A DNA stretch of 32,426 nucleotides from Alphaproteobacteria bacterium (GTDB lineage Bacteria > Pseudomonadota > Alphaproteobacteria > UBA6615). Below, piece after piece: positions 24,882 to 32,426 of the stretch. The notes under the pieces were generated by a model. The model ran no database searches. It had not been told where the DNA came from and saw only the letters and a program-made list of their open reading frames with translations. The translations under genes were made by a program, and so were the position numbers. Every line of letters begins with the position of its first letter. Position 1 is the stretch's first letter. The DNA is taken from the NCBI GenBank assembly GCA_002722515.1, contig PBMH01000025.1:1-32426 (forward strand). The letters are read 5' to 3'.

Positions 24882-25481
24882 TCAGTCGGTCTGCGATTCC
24901 GCGCGCAGGCTCTCCATCAACAATTCAGTGTTGCGGATCAGCATCGCCCGGTAGCCCGCCCGGCTGACCAGCTTGGGATCGATCGCGTAGGCGGCGTGAA
25001 TGCCGACCAGCAGGCTGTGGATCGTGCCGGCCGCCTCGAACGCGCGTTTCCTGTCCACGCCCGTTTCCTTCATGATCTCGTCACGGATGAGGTTGCGGAC
25101 ACGCGCGTGATACGACGCGTAGACAGACGACGTATCCTTGTCGCTCCGGCCGTCGATCATCAGCTTCAGGAAGAACTCCGCAACGACCGGATCCCGGAAC
25201 CGGTCGTCGAGGCGTTTGACCAGTTCCATGACATTCTCGAACCGCTCCTCGGGCAGCGAACCCCATACGCGCTTGCGGCTTTCCTCGAGACAGACCTGCA
25301 ACAGCCCAGCCTTGGTCTTGAAATGAAAGAACAGCGTCGCCTGGCTGTAACCGGCGCGCTCGGCAATGCTCTTGGTCGATGCGGCCGCGTAACCGCGTTC
25401 GCCGAACTCCCGGAGCGCTGAGTCGATGATCTTCGCCCGCGCCCTCTCGGGGTTCTTCGAAACGCCTTTCACCCGGGCCAT
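24882..25481 (-). CDS. TetR/AcrR family transcriptional regulator
   Basis: A 199-residue one-component repressor. The N-terminal helix-turn-helix domain (about 13-60) has the family pattern: ARAKIIDSALREFGERGYAA, then TKSIAERAGYSQATLFFHFK with the recognition helix at 47-53. The C-terminal ligand-binding domain (60-199) is helical, and its ligand cannot be predicted. The ATG at 25481 follows AGGGGA at about 10 bases and matches the usual TetR N-terminal length; the frame is open to 25712 but upstream residues are non-TetR. It is divergent from the MBL-FAH-CMD operon with 161 bases between, where a dyad operator candidate lies, so it probably represses that operon. Confidence 0.95.
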   Translation of the reverse strand: MARVKGVSKNPERARAKIIDSALREFGERGYAAASTKSIAERAGYSQATLFFHFKTKAGLLQVCLEESRKRVWGSLPEERFENVMELVKRLDDRFRDPVVAEFFLKLMIDGRSDKDTSSVYASYHARVRNLIRDEIMKETGVDRKRAFEAAGTIHSLLVGIHAAYAIDPKLVSRAGYRAMLIRNTELLMESLRAESQTD

Positions 25482-25603
25482 ACGACTGCAATCCCCTGTT
25501 TTATCGGTGGCACCGACCTTGAAGACAGGCGCCGCGGAATGCAACGCCGGCCGCTCGCCCCGGCGCAATGAACCGCATTGACCCGACCAGATCGGGCTGT
25601 TAC

Positions 25604-25633
25604 TGATTATACACTCAAATAAGTATCTAATCA
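25604..25633 (+). promoter_or_regulatory. Candidate TetR operator dyad in the divergent promoter region
   Basis: TGATTATACACT (25604-25615) and AGTATCTAATCA (25622-25633) form an inverted repeat with 9 of 12 positions matching around a 6-base centre. Outside it TTAC and GTAA extend the symmetry with a one-base offset. It ends 9 bases before the MBL start codon. A possible plus-strand promoter, TTGACC (25578-25583) and TACTGA (25601-25606) with 17-base spacing, would overlap it, as expected for repression. Confidence 0.5.
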
Positions 25634-25642
25634 GGTAATGCC

Positions 25643-26617
25643 ATGGCCGACAACCTGCAACCCCTACAAGAAGACGACCCCCGTCTCTTCCAAATGGGCG
25701 ATGCCTACGCATTCGCCACCTATCCCGTCTGCGGTGTGGTGTTCACCGACGAAGGTGCGGTCGCCATCGACGGTCCAATGGCCCCGGCCACGGGGCGCCA
25801 GTGGCGCGAATTCATCGAGACCCGCGTGCCCGTGAAGTTTCACATCCTGTGCGAGCACCACGAGGACCACACCGCGTGCTGTTCCGTCCTAGGTGCCGAC
25901 ACGCTGGTCTCCTCGGAAATCACGGCTTTCGAGCTCGCGCGATGTGCGAGCGGCTCGACCGACGACATGCGCCAGACCCTCAGGGGCTGGGGACGCAACC
26001 GCTTCTTCTCCGAAGAACTGGTCGAGGACTACGAGGTTCGCAGGCCGGACATGACCTACGCCGAGCGGCTTTCCTTTACCCTCGGCGGCAAGGACTTCGT
26101 GGTGGTCGAGGCGCCCGGGCACACGCGCGGTTCCTCGATCGTGCATGCCTTGGACGACCGCGTGGCCTTCGTCGCCGATGCCGTGTTTCCCGGCACCTGT
26201 GCCCCGCCGGCCCAGTCCTGCGATCCCTGGGCATGGTTCCGGACTCTCGGCATGCTCGAGGCCCTCGACGTGGACTGGTACGTGCCGGGGCATGGCGACC
26301 CGTTCGACCGGAGCGAACTCGATTCCACCCGGAAAGGCCTGCACACGCTGGTCGATTCCGTCCGCGACTGGAAGCGCCAGGGCTGGTCGCGCGAGCGCGT
26401 CATGGCCGAGGGCGACTGTTTCGACCGTTCACTGCGGAAACCCTACCGGGGCGCCGACGACGTCCCGCCCGGGCTCAAGCTCATCGCACCGAAGATCCAG
26501 GCCGAGAGCCTCGGCGCCGTCTACGACTATCTCGACGAACACCCAGCCGGCTCCCACCGGCGGCATGTCGACGCCGAGGCCAACTACAACGAGATTTTCG
26601 ATCAATGCTCCGCCTAG
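25643..26617 (+). CDS. MBL-fold metallohydrolase with variant metal motif
   Basis: A 324-residue metallo-beta-lactamase-fold enzyme. The usual HxHxDH motif reads Glu71-x-His73-x-Asp75-His76 (CEHHEDH), so the first histidine is replaced by glutamate. The remaining ligands are present: His160 (APGHTRGSS), Asp179 (FVADAVFPG) and His217 (VPGHGDP). A C-terminal helical region (about 225-324) follows, as in lactonase or thioesterase-type members. Hydrolysis of a lactone, ester or thioester is a reasonable guess given the neighbours. The ATG at 25643 has AGG 7 to 8 bases upstream. It overlaps the FAH gene by 13 bases. Confidence 0.9.
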   Translation: MADNLQPLQEDDPRLFQMGDAYAFATYPVCGVVFTDEGAVAIDGPMAPATGRQWREFIETRVPVKFHILCEHHEDHTACCSVLGADTLVSSEITAFELARCASGSTDDMRQTLRGWGRNRFFSEELVEDYEVRRPDMTYAERLSFTLGGKDFVVVEAPGHTRGSSIVHALDDRVAFVADAVFPGTCAPPAQSCDPWAWFRTLGMLEALDVDWYVPGHGDPFDRSELDSTRKGLHTLVDSVRDWKRQGWSRERVMAEGDCFDRSLRKPYRGADDVPPGLKLIAPKIQAESLGAVYDYLDEHPAGSHRRHVDAEANYNEIFDQCSA

Positions 26618-27537
26618 GCTCTGCATACGTCGGCAAGGATGCGCGCGTGGTCGCCCAAGACCACGAACACGACGATTTCGTGAACCTGTCGCGACTGTGC
26701 GACGACCTCGGCGCGCTAGAAAGCCTCGACGACCTGCTCGACCTGCCCGATGACGCGGTCGCGACCTGCATTTCACGCGCGCGCGAGGCGGCGCCCGACC
26801 TGGCGGCAGGGGACGTCGCCCTGCACTGTCCGCTGGTCCGACCGGGACGGGTCCGCGACGGCGGCATCGTCATCGAACATCTCACCCCGGCCTTCGAACA
26901 GATGCGGGACCGGCTGCTGGCGATGGGCACGGAGAAGGCGGCGGACGCCGCCAACGCGCTCGACGCACAGATCGCCACGATTAACGAGCGGCCGTTCACG
27001 ACCGGCGACCGCGACCTCTCGACCCTGTCGGGGCCATTTGACGAGATCATCAACCCGGGCGGCGAGATCGATCTCGAGACGGAACTCGCCTGCGTGATCC
27101 GCAGGGCCGACGGCGGGCAACCGGAGATCTTCGGCTACACGCTCTACAACGACTGGACGCTGCGGGACATGCAGATCGAGGTCTGGCGCGAAACCCGCAG
27201 CCTGTATGGCGGCGCGAAGAACTTCGCCATGTCGAACACCTTCGGGCCGATGGTCGTGCTGGCTAGCGACTGCGGCGATCCGATGCGGCTCGCGATGCAG
27301 GCCGAGGTGAACGGAGAAATCGTGGCGTCGGGCGACCTGTCGGGGGCGGTGCGTACCTTCCCCGAGGCGCTTGAGCATCTCTTCCGGGGCGACGAGATCA
27401 CCAGCCACGAGCTGTTCGGCACCGGCACCATTCTCGGCGGATGCCTGTTCGAACAGGGCAGGAGACTGCCGAAGGACGCAACCGTCCTCCTGAGCTGCCC
27501 CGCCATCGGCGTGCTCGAGAACCGGGTCCGGGGCTAA
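26605..27537 (+). CDS. Fumarylacetoacetate hydrolase (FAH) family protein
   Basis: A 310-residue member of the FAH superfamily, whose enzymes hydrolyse, isomerise or decarboxylate beta-keto or 2-oxo acids from ring-cleavage pathways. The metal site is recognisable: Glu158 and Glu160 in DLETELACVI and Asp183 in GYTLYNDWTLRDMQ (178-190). The KNFAMSNTFGP segment matches the KxFDxFxPxGP substrate loop. Residues 1-140 form the variable N-terminal domain. The ATG at 26605 overlaps the MBL gene end by 13 bases; the same frame is open far upstream, but that sequence is antiphase MBL gene. The stop lies two bases before the next start. Confidence 0.92.
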   Translation: MLRLGSAYVGKDARVVAQDHEHDDFVNLSRLCDDLGALESLDDLLDLPDDAVATCISRAREAAPDLAAGDVALHCPLVRPGRVRDGGIVIEHLTPAFEQMRDRLLAMGTEKAADAANALDAQIATINERPFTTGDRDLSTLSGPFDEIINPGGEIDLETELACVIRRADGGQPEIFGYTLYNDWTLRDMQIEVWRETRSLYGGAKNFAMSNTFGPMVVLASDCGDPMRLAMQAEVNGEIVASGDLSGAVRTFPEALEHLFRGDEITSHELFGTGTILGGCLFEQGRRLPKDATVLLSCPAIGVLENRVRG

Positions 27538-27539
27538 TC

Positions 27540-27926
27540 ATGGAGACGTCCGACGACGGGGGGAACGAAGCCCGGGCGAAAGGCCTCGCGATCTACACAG
27601 AAATGTTCGGCGAAGACAGGGCGCGGAAGCGGCTCGAAAGTGACGATCCGGACGAGCAGCGCCTGACCGAACTGTTGCTCGAACACGCCTACGGGTCGAT
27701 CTGGAGCAACACGCGGCTGTCACGCCGGGAGCGCTCTCTCATCACCATTGCCCTGCTGGCCGGCCTAGGCCGCAACGACGAGCTCGAATCGCATATCGGC
27801 GCCGCCCTCAGGAACGGCTGCGAGATGTCGGAACTGCACGAGGTGATGGTCCATGTCGGCCTCTATTGCGGCTTCCCGGCAACCATCAGCGGGCACAAGG
27901 CCCTGAAGAAGTCGGAGCAAATCTAG
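27540..27926 (+). CDS. Carboxymuconolactone decarboxylase (CMD) family protein
   Basis: A 128-residue small helical protein of the CMD/AhpD-like superfamily, closest in layout to PcaC-type gamma-carboxymuconolactone decarboxylase. The core spans about 42-115: RLTELLLEHAYGSIWS, then SRRERSLITIALLAGLGR, then ELESHIGAALRNG (81-93) and ELHEVMVHVGLYCGFPA (98-114). Cys94 and Cys110 are present but do not form an AhpD CxxC pair, so a decarboxylase-like rather than peroxidase role is favoured. The ATG at 27540 is two bases after the FAH stop with no strong Shine-Dalgarno, implying coupling. It ends the operon 97 bases before tRNA copy 2. Confidence 0.9.
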   Translation: METSDDGGNEARAKGLAIYTEMFGEDRARKRLESDDPDEQRLTELLLEHAYGSIWSNTRLSRRERSLITIALLAGLGRNDELESHIGAALRNGCEMSELHEVMVHVGLYCGFPATISGHKALKKSEQI

Positions 27927-28023
27927 GTCGAGGTGAACGTTCCCACATCGCGATCCCGCAGGAACGGATCGGCCGGGCGGTCGGGGTTTTTGCCCGAAAC
28001 CGGGTTGGAATATTCGAGAGGTT

Positions 28024-28099
28024 TGGTGGAGCCGAGGGGAATCGAACCCCTGACCTCTACGTTGCGAACGTAGCGCTCTCCCAACTGAGCTACGGCCCC
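28024..28099 (-). tRNA. tRNA-Ala(CGC), copy 2
   Basis: The same 76-nt tRNA as copy 1, with G3-U70, A73, encoded CCA and anticodon CGC. The anticodon loop is TTCGCAA, so positions 32 and 38 can form a U-A pair, unlike U-C in copy 1. The 32-38 pair is known to tune decoding by alanine tRNAs. A near-consensus promoter lies about 65 bases upstream, so this is probably the copy attached to the ancestral promoter. Its transcript would run antisense to the CMD-FAH-MBL operon unless terminated. Confidence 0.97.
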
Positions 28100-28109
28100 A
28101 CCGATGCCG
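28024..28109. repeat. Direct repeat, right copy (86 bp)
   Basis: Pairs with 24784-24869 at an offset of 3240 bases, 85 of 86 identical. It includes tRNA-Ala copy 2 and the 10 bases 5' of it. Beyond 28109 the sequences diverge. Confidence 0.95.
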
Positions 28110-28165
28110 AAATCGGCCCGCGCGCACACGCCTACTGCTAGGTACGAGCTTCACGACGCGGCGGA

Positions 28166-28195
28166 AATATGGGTGCGGGGCCACGCCCCTGTCAA
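28166..28195 (-). promoter_or_regulatory. Candidate promoter for tRNA-Ala copy 2
   Basis: On the minus strand a perfect TTGACA (28190-28195), an 18-base GC-rich spacer and CATATT (28166-28171) form a strong sigma-70-type promoter. Initiation would fall near 28158, about 60 bases before the mature tRNA 5' end. No comparable element precedes copy 1. Confidence 0.6.
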
Positions 28196-28328
28196 GTCGA
28201 CCGCAGAAACACGTGCATGGTTAAATGACCGCGGCATTACTGGACAGTTGGCCTGTCGCTAGCTAGTCTCAATACCTTACTCACAACCGTTTTCGGCGCC
28301 CTGCGCCGCACCTGCGGATCGAATAAGT

Positions 28329-28625
28329 ATGCCAGAACCCGCTATTCAACCACTCGCTGATCTGATCAGAACGGTCATTGGCCTATACATTTGGGCGATA
28401 ATCATCTCAGTAGTCCTGACTTGGCTTGTGCAGTTCCAAGTGGTTAATACGTCCAACCGTTTAGTCTATCAGATTGGCGACTTCCTCTACCGGATCACAG
28501 AGCCGACGCTGCGACCGATCCGCCAGGTTATCCCGGCGGTCGGGGGTATTGACCTTTCACCGCTTATTCTGATCCTGATCCTCGGATTCCTGCAGCGATT
28601 TATCCCAGCCCTCCTCCTGGGCTAG
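28329..28625 (+). CDS. yggT: YggT family integral membrane protein
   Basis: A 98-residue inner-membrane protein of the YggT (YlmG-like) family. Two hydrophobic segments (about 12-35 and 75-97) flank the conserved loop with RITEPTLRPIRQVIPAVGGID (55-75), the family signature. Functions proposed for homologues concern division, membrane protein distribution or cofactor insertion; nothing here decides. The ATG at 28329 gives the standard length. In many alphaproteobacteria yggT, a DUF167 (YggU) gene and folD lie in series; here only 107 non-coding bases separate yggT from folD, so YggU is absent from the usual place. Confidence 0.93.
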   Translation: MPEPAIQPLADLIRTVIGLYIWAIIISVVLTWLVQFQVVNTSNRLVYQIGDFLYRITEPTLRPIRQVIPAVGGIDLSPLILILILGFLQRFIPALLLG

Positions 28626-28732
28626 ACCTCCTTCTGGGCCCCGCGGTGCCGGCGATGGCCTGAATCCCAAGCCCATGCTAGGGCCAAAGTAAACAAGCGC
28701 ACTGAAACGAGCGGCCGAGCGAGGGCAAGGGT

Positions 28733-29656
28733 ATGACCGACCGACGCAATGACAAGATCATCGATGGAAAGGGTTTTGCCGAGGCCCTGCGCGGACGCAT
28801 TGGCGAGAATGTTGCCATCCTAAAGAAGGATCACGGCCTAATACCGGGCCTCGCTGTGGTGTTGGTCGGCGAAAAACCAGCAAGCCAAATCTATGTACGC
28901 AATAAGGGCAAGGCGGCCGCGGCCGCAGGGATCACCGCAACCGATTACCGCCTAGATACCTCAGCCAGCCAAGCCGAACTCGTGGCGCTGGTCGAGCGGC
29001 TCAACGAGGACCCCGCGGTCCATGGTATCCTCGTGCAGCTGCCCGTACCTGACCAAATCGACCCTAGCGCGGTGATCAACGCAATAGCACCCGGGAAGGA
29101 TGTCGACGGATTCCACGTGATCAACACGGGGCGCCTCGCAACCGGCCAAATGACTGGCCCCGACGCGGCAATGATACCCTGCACCCCGCTCGGCTGCCTA
29201 ATGCTGCTGCAGGACAGACTCGGAAGTTTATGTGGGCTCAACGCGGTCGTGCTCGGCCGCTCCAATATCGTCGGCAAGCCCATGGCGGCCCTGCTTACCC
29301 AAATGAGCTGCACGGTAACAGTCGCTCACTCACGTACTGAGGATCTACCTGGCATCTGCCGCAAGGCGGACATCCTAGTGGCCGCGGTCGGCCGCCCTCA
29401 TATGGTGCAGGCCGACTGGATAAAACCCGGAGCGGTTGTGGTCGACGTAGGGATCAACCGGATCGCATCACCAACACCCGACAACCCCGATTTTATGCGG
29501 CTCGTTGGCGACGTAGATTTCGACGCCGCCCTAAAGAGCGCAGGTGCAATCACGCCCGTGCCGGGCGGGGTCGGACCGATGACCATCGCCTGCCTACTGG
29601 CCAACACGGTCACTGCCGCCTGCCGCCAGAACAGCATAAAACCGCCAGCCTGGTAG
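28733..29656 (+). CDS. folD: FolD, methylenetetrahydrofolate dehydrogenase/cyclohydrolase
   Basis: A bifunctional cytosolic enzyme of one-carbon metabolism that interconverts 5,10-methylene-, 5,10-methenyl- and 10-formyl-tetrahydrofolate with NADP. It has 307 residues. Catalytic Tyr54 and Lys58 lie in [10 protein letters not shown], the substrate motif GILVQLPVP at 98-106, and Asp125 in KDVDGFH. The dinucleotide-binding segment [12 protein letters not shown] and the C-terminal [13 protein letters not shown] signature are intact. The ATG at 28733 follows an AAGGG-type site closely. It is convergent with the DUF3253 gene, with only four bases between the stops. Confidence 0.97.
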   Translation: MTDRRNDKIIDGKGFAEALRGRIGENVAILKKDHGLIPGLAVVLVGEKPASQIYVRNKGKAAAAAGITATDYRLDTSASQAELVALVERLNEDPAVHGILVQLPVPDQIDPSAVINAIAPGKDVDGFHVINTGRLATGQMTGPDAAMIPCTPLGCLMLLQDRLGSLCGLNAVVLGRSNIVGKPMAALLTQMSCTVTVAHSRTEDLPGICRKADILVAAVGRPHMVQADWIKPGAVVVDVGINRIASPTPDNPDFMRLVGDVDFDAALKSAGAITPVPGGVGPMTIACLLANTVTAACRQNSIKPPAW

Positions 29657-29660
29657 AGGC

Positions 29661-29990
29661 CTAGATCGCCAGCCGGTAGCGAACAACACCCTTTGCGCGC
29701 GCAGGGTCTGGGACAGGCTTACCCTTACGCAGAACATCTATCTTGCCCGCACGGGCAAGATAGATAGCCTGCTGTTTTACCGTCGATAAATAACGCCGCC
29801 ACAGGTCAGGCGGATCGTTTGCCTTGCGACGACCTTCAGCGACGGCGCGGGCAATGTCTTCGGGCGAAATCGAGTCCCCCAGCTTTGCTGCAGAGAGCTG
29901 GTCCAGAATCGCGGTCGCCACCAGATCAACCGTCCGGTCCTCCGGTACCGCAGCAACATTAGGACTGGAAGGTTCGGCGGTAAAATCCAT
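29661..29990 (-). CDS. DUF3253 domain protein
   Basis: A protein of about 109 residues with the DUF3253 pattern: a helix-rich start (VDLVATAILDQLSAAK), a SPEDIARAVAEGR block, a central DLWRRYLSTVKQQAIYLARA and a terminal GKIDVLRKGKPV...KGVVRYR beta segment, recalling a winged-helix fold. Its function is unknown; nucleic-acid binding is only a structural guess. Three in-frame ATGs compete (30014, 29999, 29990). The last is chosen because AGGGG and GGGAA lie within 3 to 10 bases upstream and the family begins near here. It lies 169 bases downstream of argG on the same strand. Confidence 0.75.
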   Translation of the reverse strand: MDFTAEPSSPNVAAVPEDRTVDLVATAILDQLSAAKLGDSISPEDIARAVAEGRRKANDPPDLWRRYLSTVKQQAIYLARAGKIDVLRKGKPVPDPARAKGVVRYRLAI

Positions 29991-30159
29991 ATTTCCCATA
30001 CCCCTGATTAGCATACACGGATGTTGCTGGGCGACCCTCGTATTCGCAATGAATAATCGCGATATGGTAGCGGTTCTTTAGAATCACCATGGTTGCCAGT
30101 ATGGACTCGTTCCCCACCACCATCCTGTCAACCCACAAGACAATCGATTAGACCGGGAT

Positions 30160-31371
30160 CTAATCCCGTAGCGCGTTTGCAAGGCGCAAGCGGAGTGCCT
30201 GCAGCTTGATGAAACCCTCGGCGTCACGCTGGTCATAGACCTCGTCATCCTCGAAGGTGACATGGTCAAGGGAATAGAGGCTGTTCGGAGACTGCCTGCC
30301 AACTACCACCGCATTACCCTTATATAACTTGAGCCGTACCGAGCCAGAGACCCGCTCCTGGCTCTTGTCTACCAAAGCCTGCAGCATATCGCGCTCCGGC
30401 GCGAACCAGAAGCCGTTGTAGACGAGATTCGCATAGCGCGGCATCAGCTCGTCTTTGAGGTGCATCGCCTCGCGGTCGAGAGTCAACGATTCCATGGCCC
30501 GGTGCGCCGTATGCAAAACCGTACCCCCCGGGGTCTCGTAAACGCCGCGCGACTTCATACCAACAAAGCGGTTTTCGACCAGGTCGAGGCGACCCACCCC
30601 GTTGGCCCCGCCCAGTTCATTTAGCTTAGTGAGCAAGGTGGCCGGGGACATCTTTTTACCGTCGATCGAAATAGGATCGCCGGCATCAAAGCCAATCTCA
30701 ATATAGGTTGGCTTATCAGGTGCATCTTCCGGTGCAACAGTGCGGGAGAAGACCAACTCGTCGGGCTCCTGCCAAGGATCCTCGAGCATTTTCCCCTCAG
30801 CCGATATATGCAGGAGATTCGCGTCGACGGAAAAAGGTGCGTCGCCGCGCTTGTCCTTGGTGATGGGGATCTGGTGCCTCTCCGCAAAGTCGATCAGTTT
30901 CGTTCGCGAGGTCAAATCCCATTCACGCCAAGGTGCAATGACCTTGATGTCAGGATCTAGAGCATAGTAGCCAAGCTCGAATCGCACCTGATCGTTACCT
31001 TTTCCAGTTGCGCCATGGGACACGGCATCGGCACCGGTCGCGCGGGCGATTTCGATTTGGCGCTTTGCAATCAGTGGGCGTGCAATCGAGGTACCCAGAA
31101 GGTAAACCCCTTCATACATAGCGTTGGCGCGAAACATCGGGAAAACATAATCGCGCACAAACTCCTCGCGTAGATCCTCAATGAAGATCTCTTTAACACC
31201 AAACGTCTCGGCCTTGGCCCGTGCGGGTTCGATTTCTTCGCCCTGCCCAAGGTCGGCGGTAAACGTCACCACCTCGCAGCCATAGGTTTCCACTAGCCAT
31301 TTGAGAATGACCGAGGTATCGAGGCCGCCTGAATAGGCGAGCACGACCTTCTTCACGTCACCTGACACCAT
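30160..31371 (-). CDS. argG: Argininosuccinate synthase
   Basis: A cytosolic enzyme of arginine biosynthesis that joins citrulline and aspartate with ATP to argininosuccinate. From the ATG at 31371 it has 403 residues, the usual length. The ATP pyrophosphatase P-loop is AYSGGLDTS (12-20). [20 protein letters not shown], the citrulline/aspartate-binding SDAPFSVD-type block (here [13 protein letters not shown]) and the tail [11 protein letters not shown] are conserved. The frame is open to 31452, but the family starts at [16 protein letters not shown]. The stop codon lies inside overlapping inverted repeats (30146-30168). It may be transcribed with the upstream rlmN, 317 bases away. Confidence 0.97.
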   Translation of the reverse strand: MVSGDVKKVVLAYSGGLDTSVILKWLVETYGCEVVTFTADLGQGEEIEPARAKAETFGVKEIFIEDLREEFVRDYVFPMFRANAMYEGVYLLGTSIARPLIAKRQIEIARATGADAVSHGATGKGNDQVRFELGYYALDPDIKVIAPWREWDLTSRTKLIDFAERHQIPITKDKRGDAPFSVDANLLHISAEGKMLEDPWQEPDELVFSRTVAPEDAPDKPTYIEIGFDAGDPISIDGKKMSPATLLTKLNELGGANGVGRLDLVENRFVGMKSRGVYETPGGTVLHTAHRAMESLTLDREAMHLKDELMPRYANLVYNGFWFAPERDMLQALVDKSQERVSGSVRLKLYKGNAVVVGRQSPNSLYSLDHVTFEDDEVYDQRDAEGFIKLQALRLRLANALRD

Positions 31372-31688
31372 GTCTTTGTCCGTTTCGCTACTGCCTAAAT
31401 CGCGGCGAAGTATAGTCCGGCCCAGCCCGGGGGCAAGCGCAGTGAACTCCACGCAGGCCTCACATCAGAACTCAGATCAGCCAAATAATCCGCTTTCCCG
31501 CCAAAGCCACTGGATGGCCTATTGCGATGGTGAGGTCAAACCTAACGAAAAAACAGTGAGCTATGCCCCTTCAATCCAGTGGTATTTAAATCACGGAGCT
31601 AGGGCTCGATGTCCACTTCCCCTGCCCATGGGGCAACAATCAACTGCACCAACAAGAACACAACTGTACGAGGATATTTTTCTAAAAT

Positions 31689-32426
31689 TCAAACAGTGGC
31701 AGATCTATGTGGTCGCTCACTGTCAGACTTCAGCTGGCCGCAGGCAGCCATAATATCCTCACCGCGGGGCGCACGTACAGGCGAGGGATAGCCAGCAGCA
31801 CGAACAATCCCAGCAAAAGCCTCGATCCGTTCGTCGGTCGAACGTTCATAGGGCGAACCCGGCCACGGATTGAAAGGGATCAGGTTGACTTTGGAAGGAA
31901 TGCCAGAGATCAGACGCACCAGTTCGCGCGCATCCGCATCGCTATCATTAATGTTGCGCAGCATTACATACTCAAAGGTGATGCGGCGCGAGTTTCTTAC
32001 ACCGGGATAGTTACTGCAGGCTGCCAAGAGCTCCTCGATCGGGTACTTTCGATTAATAGGGACGATTTCGTCACGCAGATCATTGCGTACAGCGTGCAAA
32101 GAGACTGCAAGGTTCACGCCAAGCTCTAAGCCACAGCGCTCGATTAGTGGAACCACGCCGGCGGTCGACAGGGTAATTCGACGACGCGAGATCGCGATGC
32201 CCGCATCGTCCATAACGATCTTCAGCGAAGCTGAAATATTCTCAAAATTATACAGCGGCTCACCCATGCCCATAAGCACGATATTGCTCAAAAGCCGGGT
32301 TTCATCCTTCGGCGCACCGATTTCAGGCCATTCGCCCAGATCGTCACGCGCCACCATGACCTGACCGATGATCTCCCCCGCTGTGAGGTTGCGGACCAGC
32401 TTCTGCGTGCCGGTGTGGCAGAACGA
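31689..32426 (-). CDS. rlmN: RlmN, 23S rRNA/tRNA adenine-C2 methyltransferase (5'-truncated by the window)
   Basis: A radical-SAM methyltransferase that makes 2-methyladenosine in 23S rRNA (A2503) and in tRNAs. The window holds the last 245 codons; roughly the first 135-140 are beyond base 32426. The visible part begins [18 protein letters not shown], whose Cys is the third ligand of the CxxxCxxC 4Fe-4S site. [14 protein letters not shown] and the substrate-methylated Cys near the end ([14 protein letters not shown], the equivalent of E. coli Cys355) are present, so the enzyme appears intact. Frame continuity is clear across 32357, where an internal ATG could be mistaken for a start. Confidence 0.96.
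   Translation of the reverse strand, partial: SFCHTGTQKLVRNLTAGEIIGQVMVARDDLGEWPEIGAPKDETRLLSNIVLMGMGEPLYNFENISASLKIVMDDAGIAISRRRITLSTAGVVPLIERCGLELGVNLAVSLHAVRNDLRDEIVPINRKYPIEELLAACSNYPGVRNSRRITFEYVMLRNINDSDADARELVRLISGIPSKVNLIPFNPWPGSPYERSTDERIEAFAGIVRAAGYPSPVRAPRGEDIMAACGQLKSDSERPHRSATV

Larger units (their letters stand above)
24784..28109. mobile_element. Putative tRNA-Ala-bracketed genomic islet (3240-bp repeat period)
   Basis: Two 86-bp direct repeats (24784-24869 and 28024-28109, 85 of 86 bases identical) each contain a complete tRNA-Ala gene. They enclose 3154 bases with a TetR gene divergent from a three-gene catabolic-looking operon. The enclosed DNA looks GC-richer and holds six CTAG tetranucleotides, while I count seven in a single kilobase of native sequence (10461-11460). 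The repeats begin exactly at the 3' CCA end of the tRNA, a classic integration site. No integrase, transposase or terminal inverted repeats are visible, so the mechanism (site-specific insertion by a trans-acting integrase, or homologous recombination between tRNA genes) is open. Confidence 0.6.

Noticed and set aside
24882-25712. TetR starting at 25712 (276 residues)
   Set aside because: The first 77 residues do not resemble a TetR N-terminus and would cross the divergent promoter and operator region; 25481 fits the family.
25801-26604. Upstream extension of the FAH reading frame over the MBL gene
   Set aside because: The sequence is Arg/Pro-rich, typical of out-of-frame GC-rich coding DNA; the FAH family start is at 26605.
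24870-28023. Islet as an insertion sequence or transposon
   Set aside because: No transposase, integrase or terminal inverted repeats are visible between the tRNA copies.

Overview
The window reads as chromosomal DNA of an alphaproteobacterium, probably Rhodospirillales-like; that placement is inference. Support comes from gene neighbourhoods common in the class: a Suv3-type helicase, S4 protein and FdxA run; acnA divergent from the ccm genes; and yggT next to folD. Best family matches are alphaproteobacterial in style. GANTC sites (the CcrM methylation sequence) cluster in one promoter. The native DNA has moderate GC and an unusual abundance of CTAG.

Layout. 1-4144 (minus strand): the start of a Lys/Ala/Pro-rich protein (CarD-like by synteny only), the 7Fe ferredoxin fdxA, a TerB-like protein, an S4 RNA-binding protein and a Suv3-like helicase. 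4504-7179 (minus): aconitase acnA with a recognisable promoter. 7298-7879: a gene-free stretch that carries strong hairpins and ends in a near-ideal intrinsic terminator, a candidate small RNA. 7880-15830 (plus): a complete system I cytochrome c maturation locus, ccmABC-[cytochrome c]-ccmDEFGHI, plus a small membrane protein. The heme ABC exporter (CcmAB), heme handling (CcmCDE), thiol reduction (CcmG/CcmH) and heme ligation (CcmF/CcmH/CcmI) genes are mostly overlapping, and a mitochondrial-type cytochrome c that is itself a likely client sits inside the cluster.

15869-24521 is accessory metabolism. On the minus strand lie a crotonase, a GST with an apparent ATC start, a luciferase-like monooxygenase and a methyltransferase-glycosyltransferase fusion. 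On the plus strand lie a two-domain NIPSNAP protein and an amidohydrolase. A small ORF and a CocE/NonD hydrolase follow on the minus strand.

24784-28109 is the most striking part. Two nearly identical tRNA-Ala(CGC) genes, forming 86-bp direct repeats with one mismatch, bracket a GC-richer 3.15-kb segment. It holds a TetR regulator divergent from a three-gene operon (MBL-fold hydrolase, FAH-family enzyme, carboxymuconolactone decarboxylase-like protein) with a dyad operator candidate between them. It looks like a horizontally acquired catabolic islet with no integrase of its own.

28329-32426 returns to housekeeping genes: yggT, folD, a DUF3253 protein, argG and the 3' two-thirds of rlmN, which runs off the window end.
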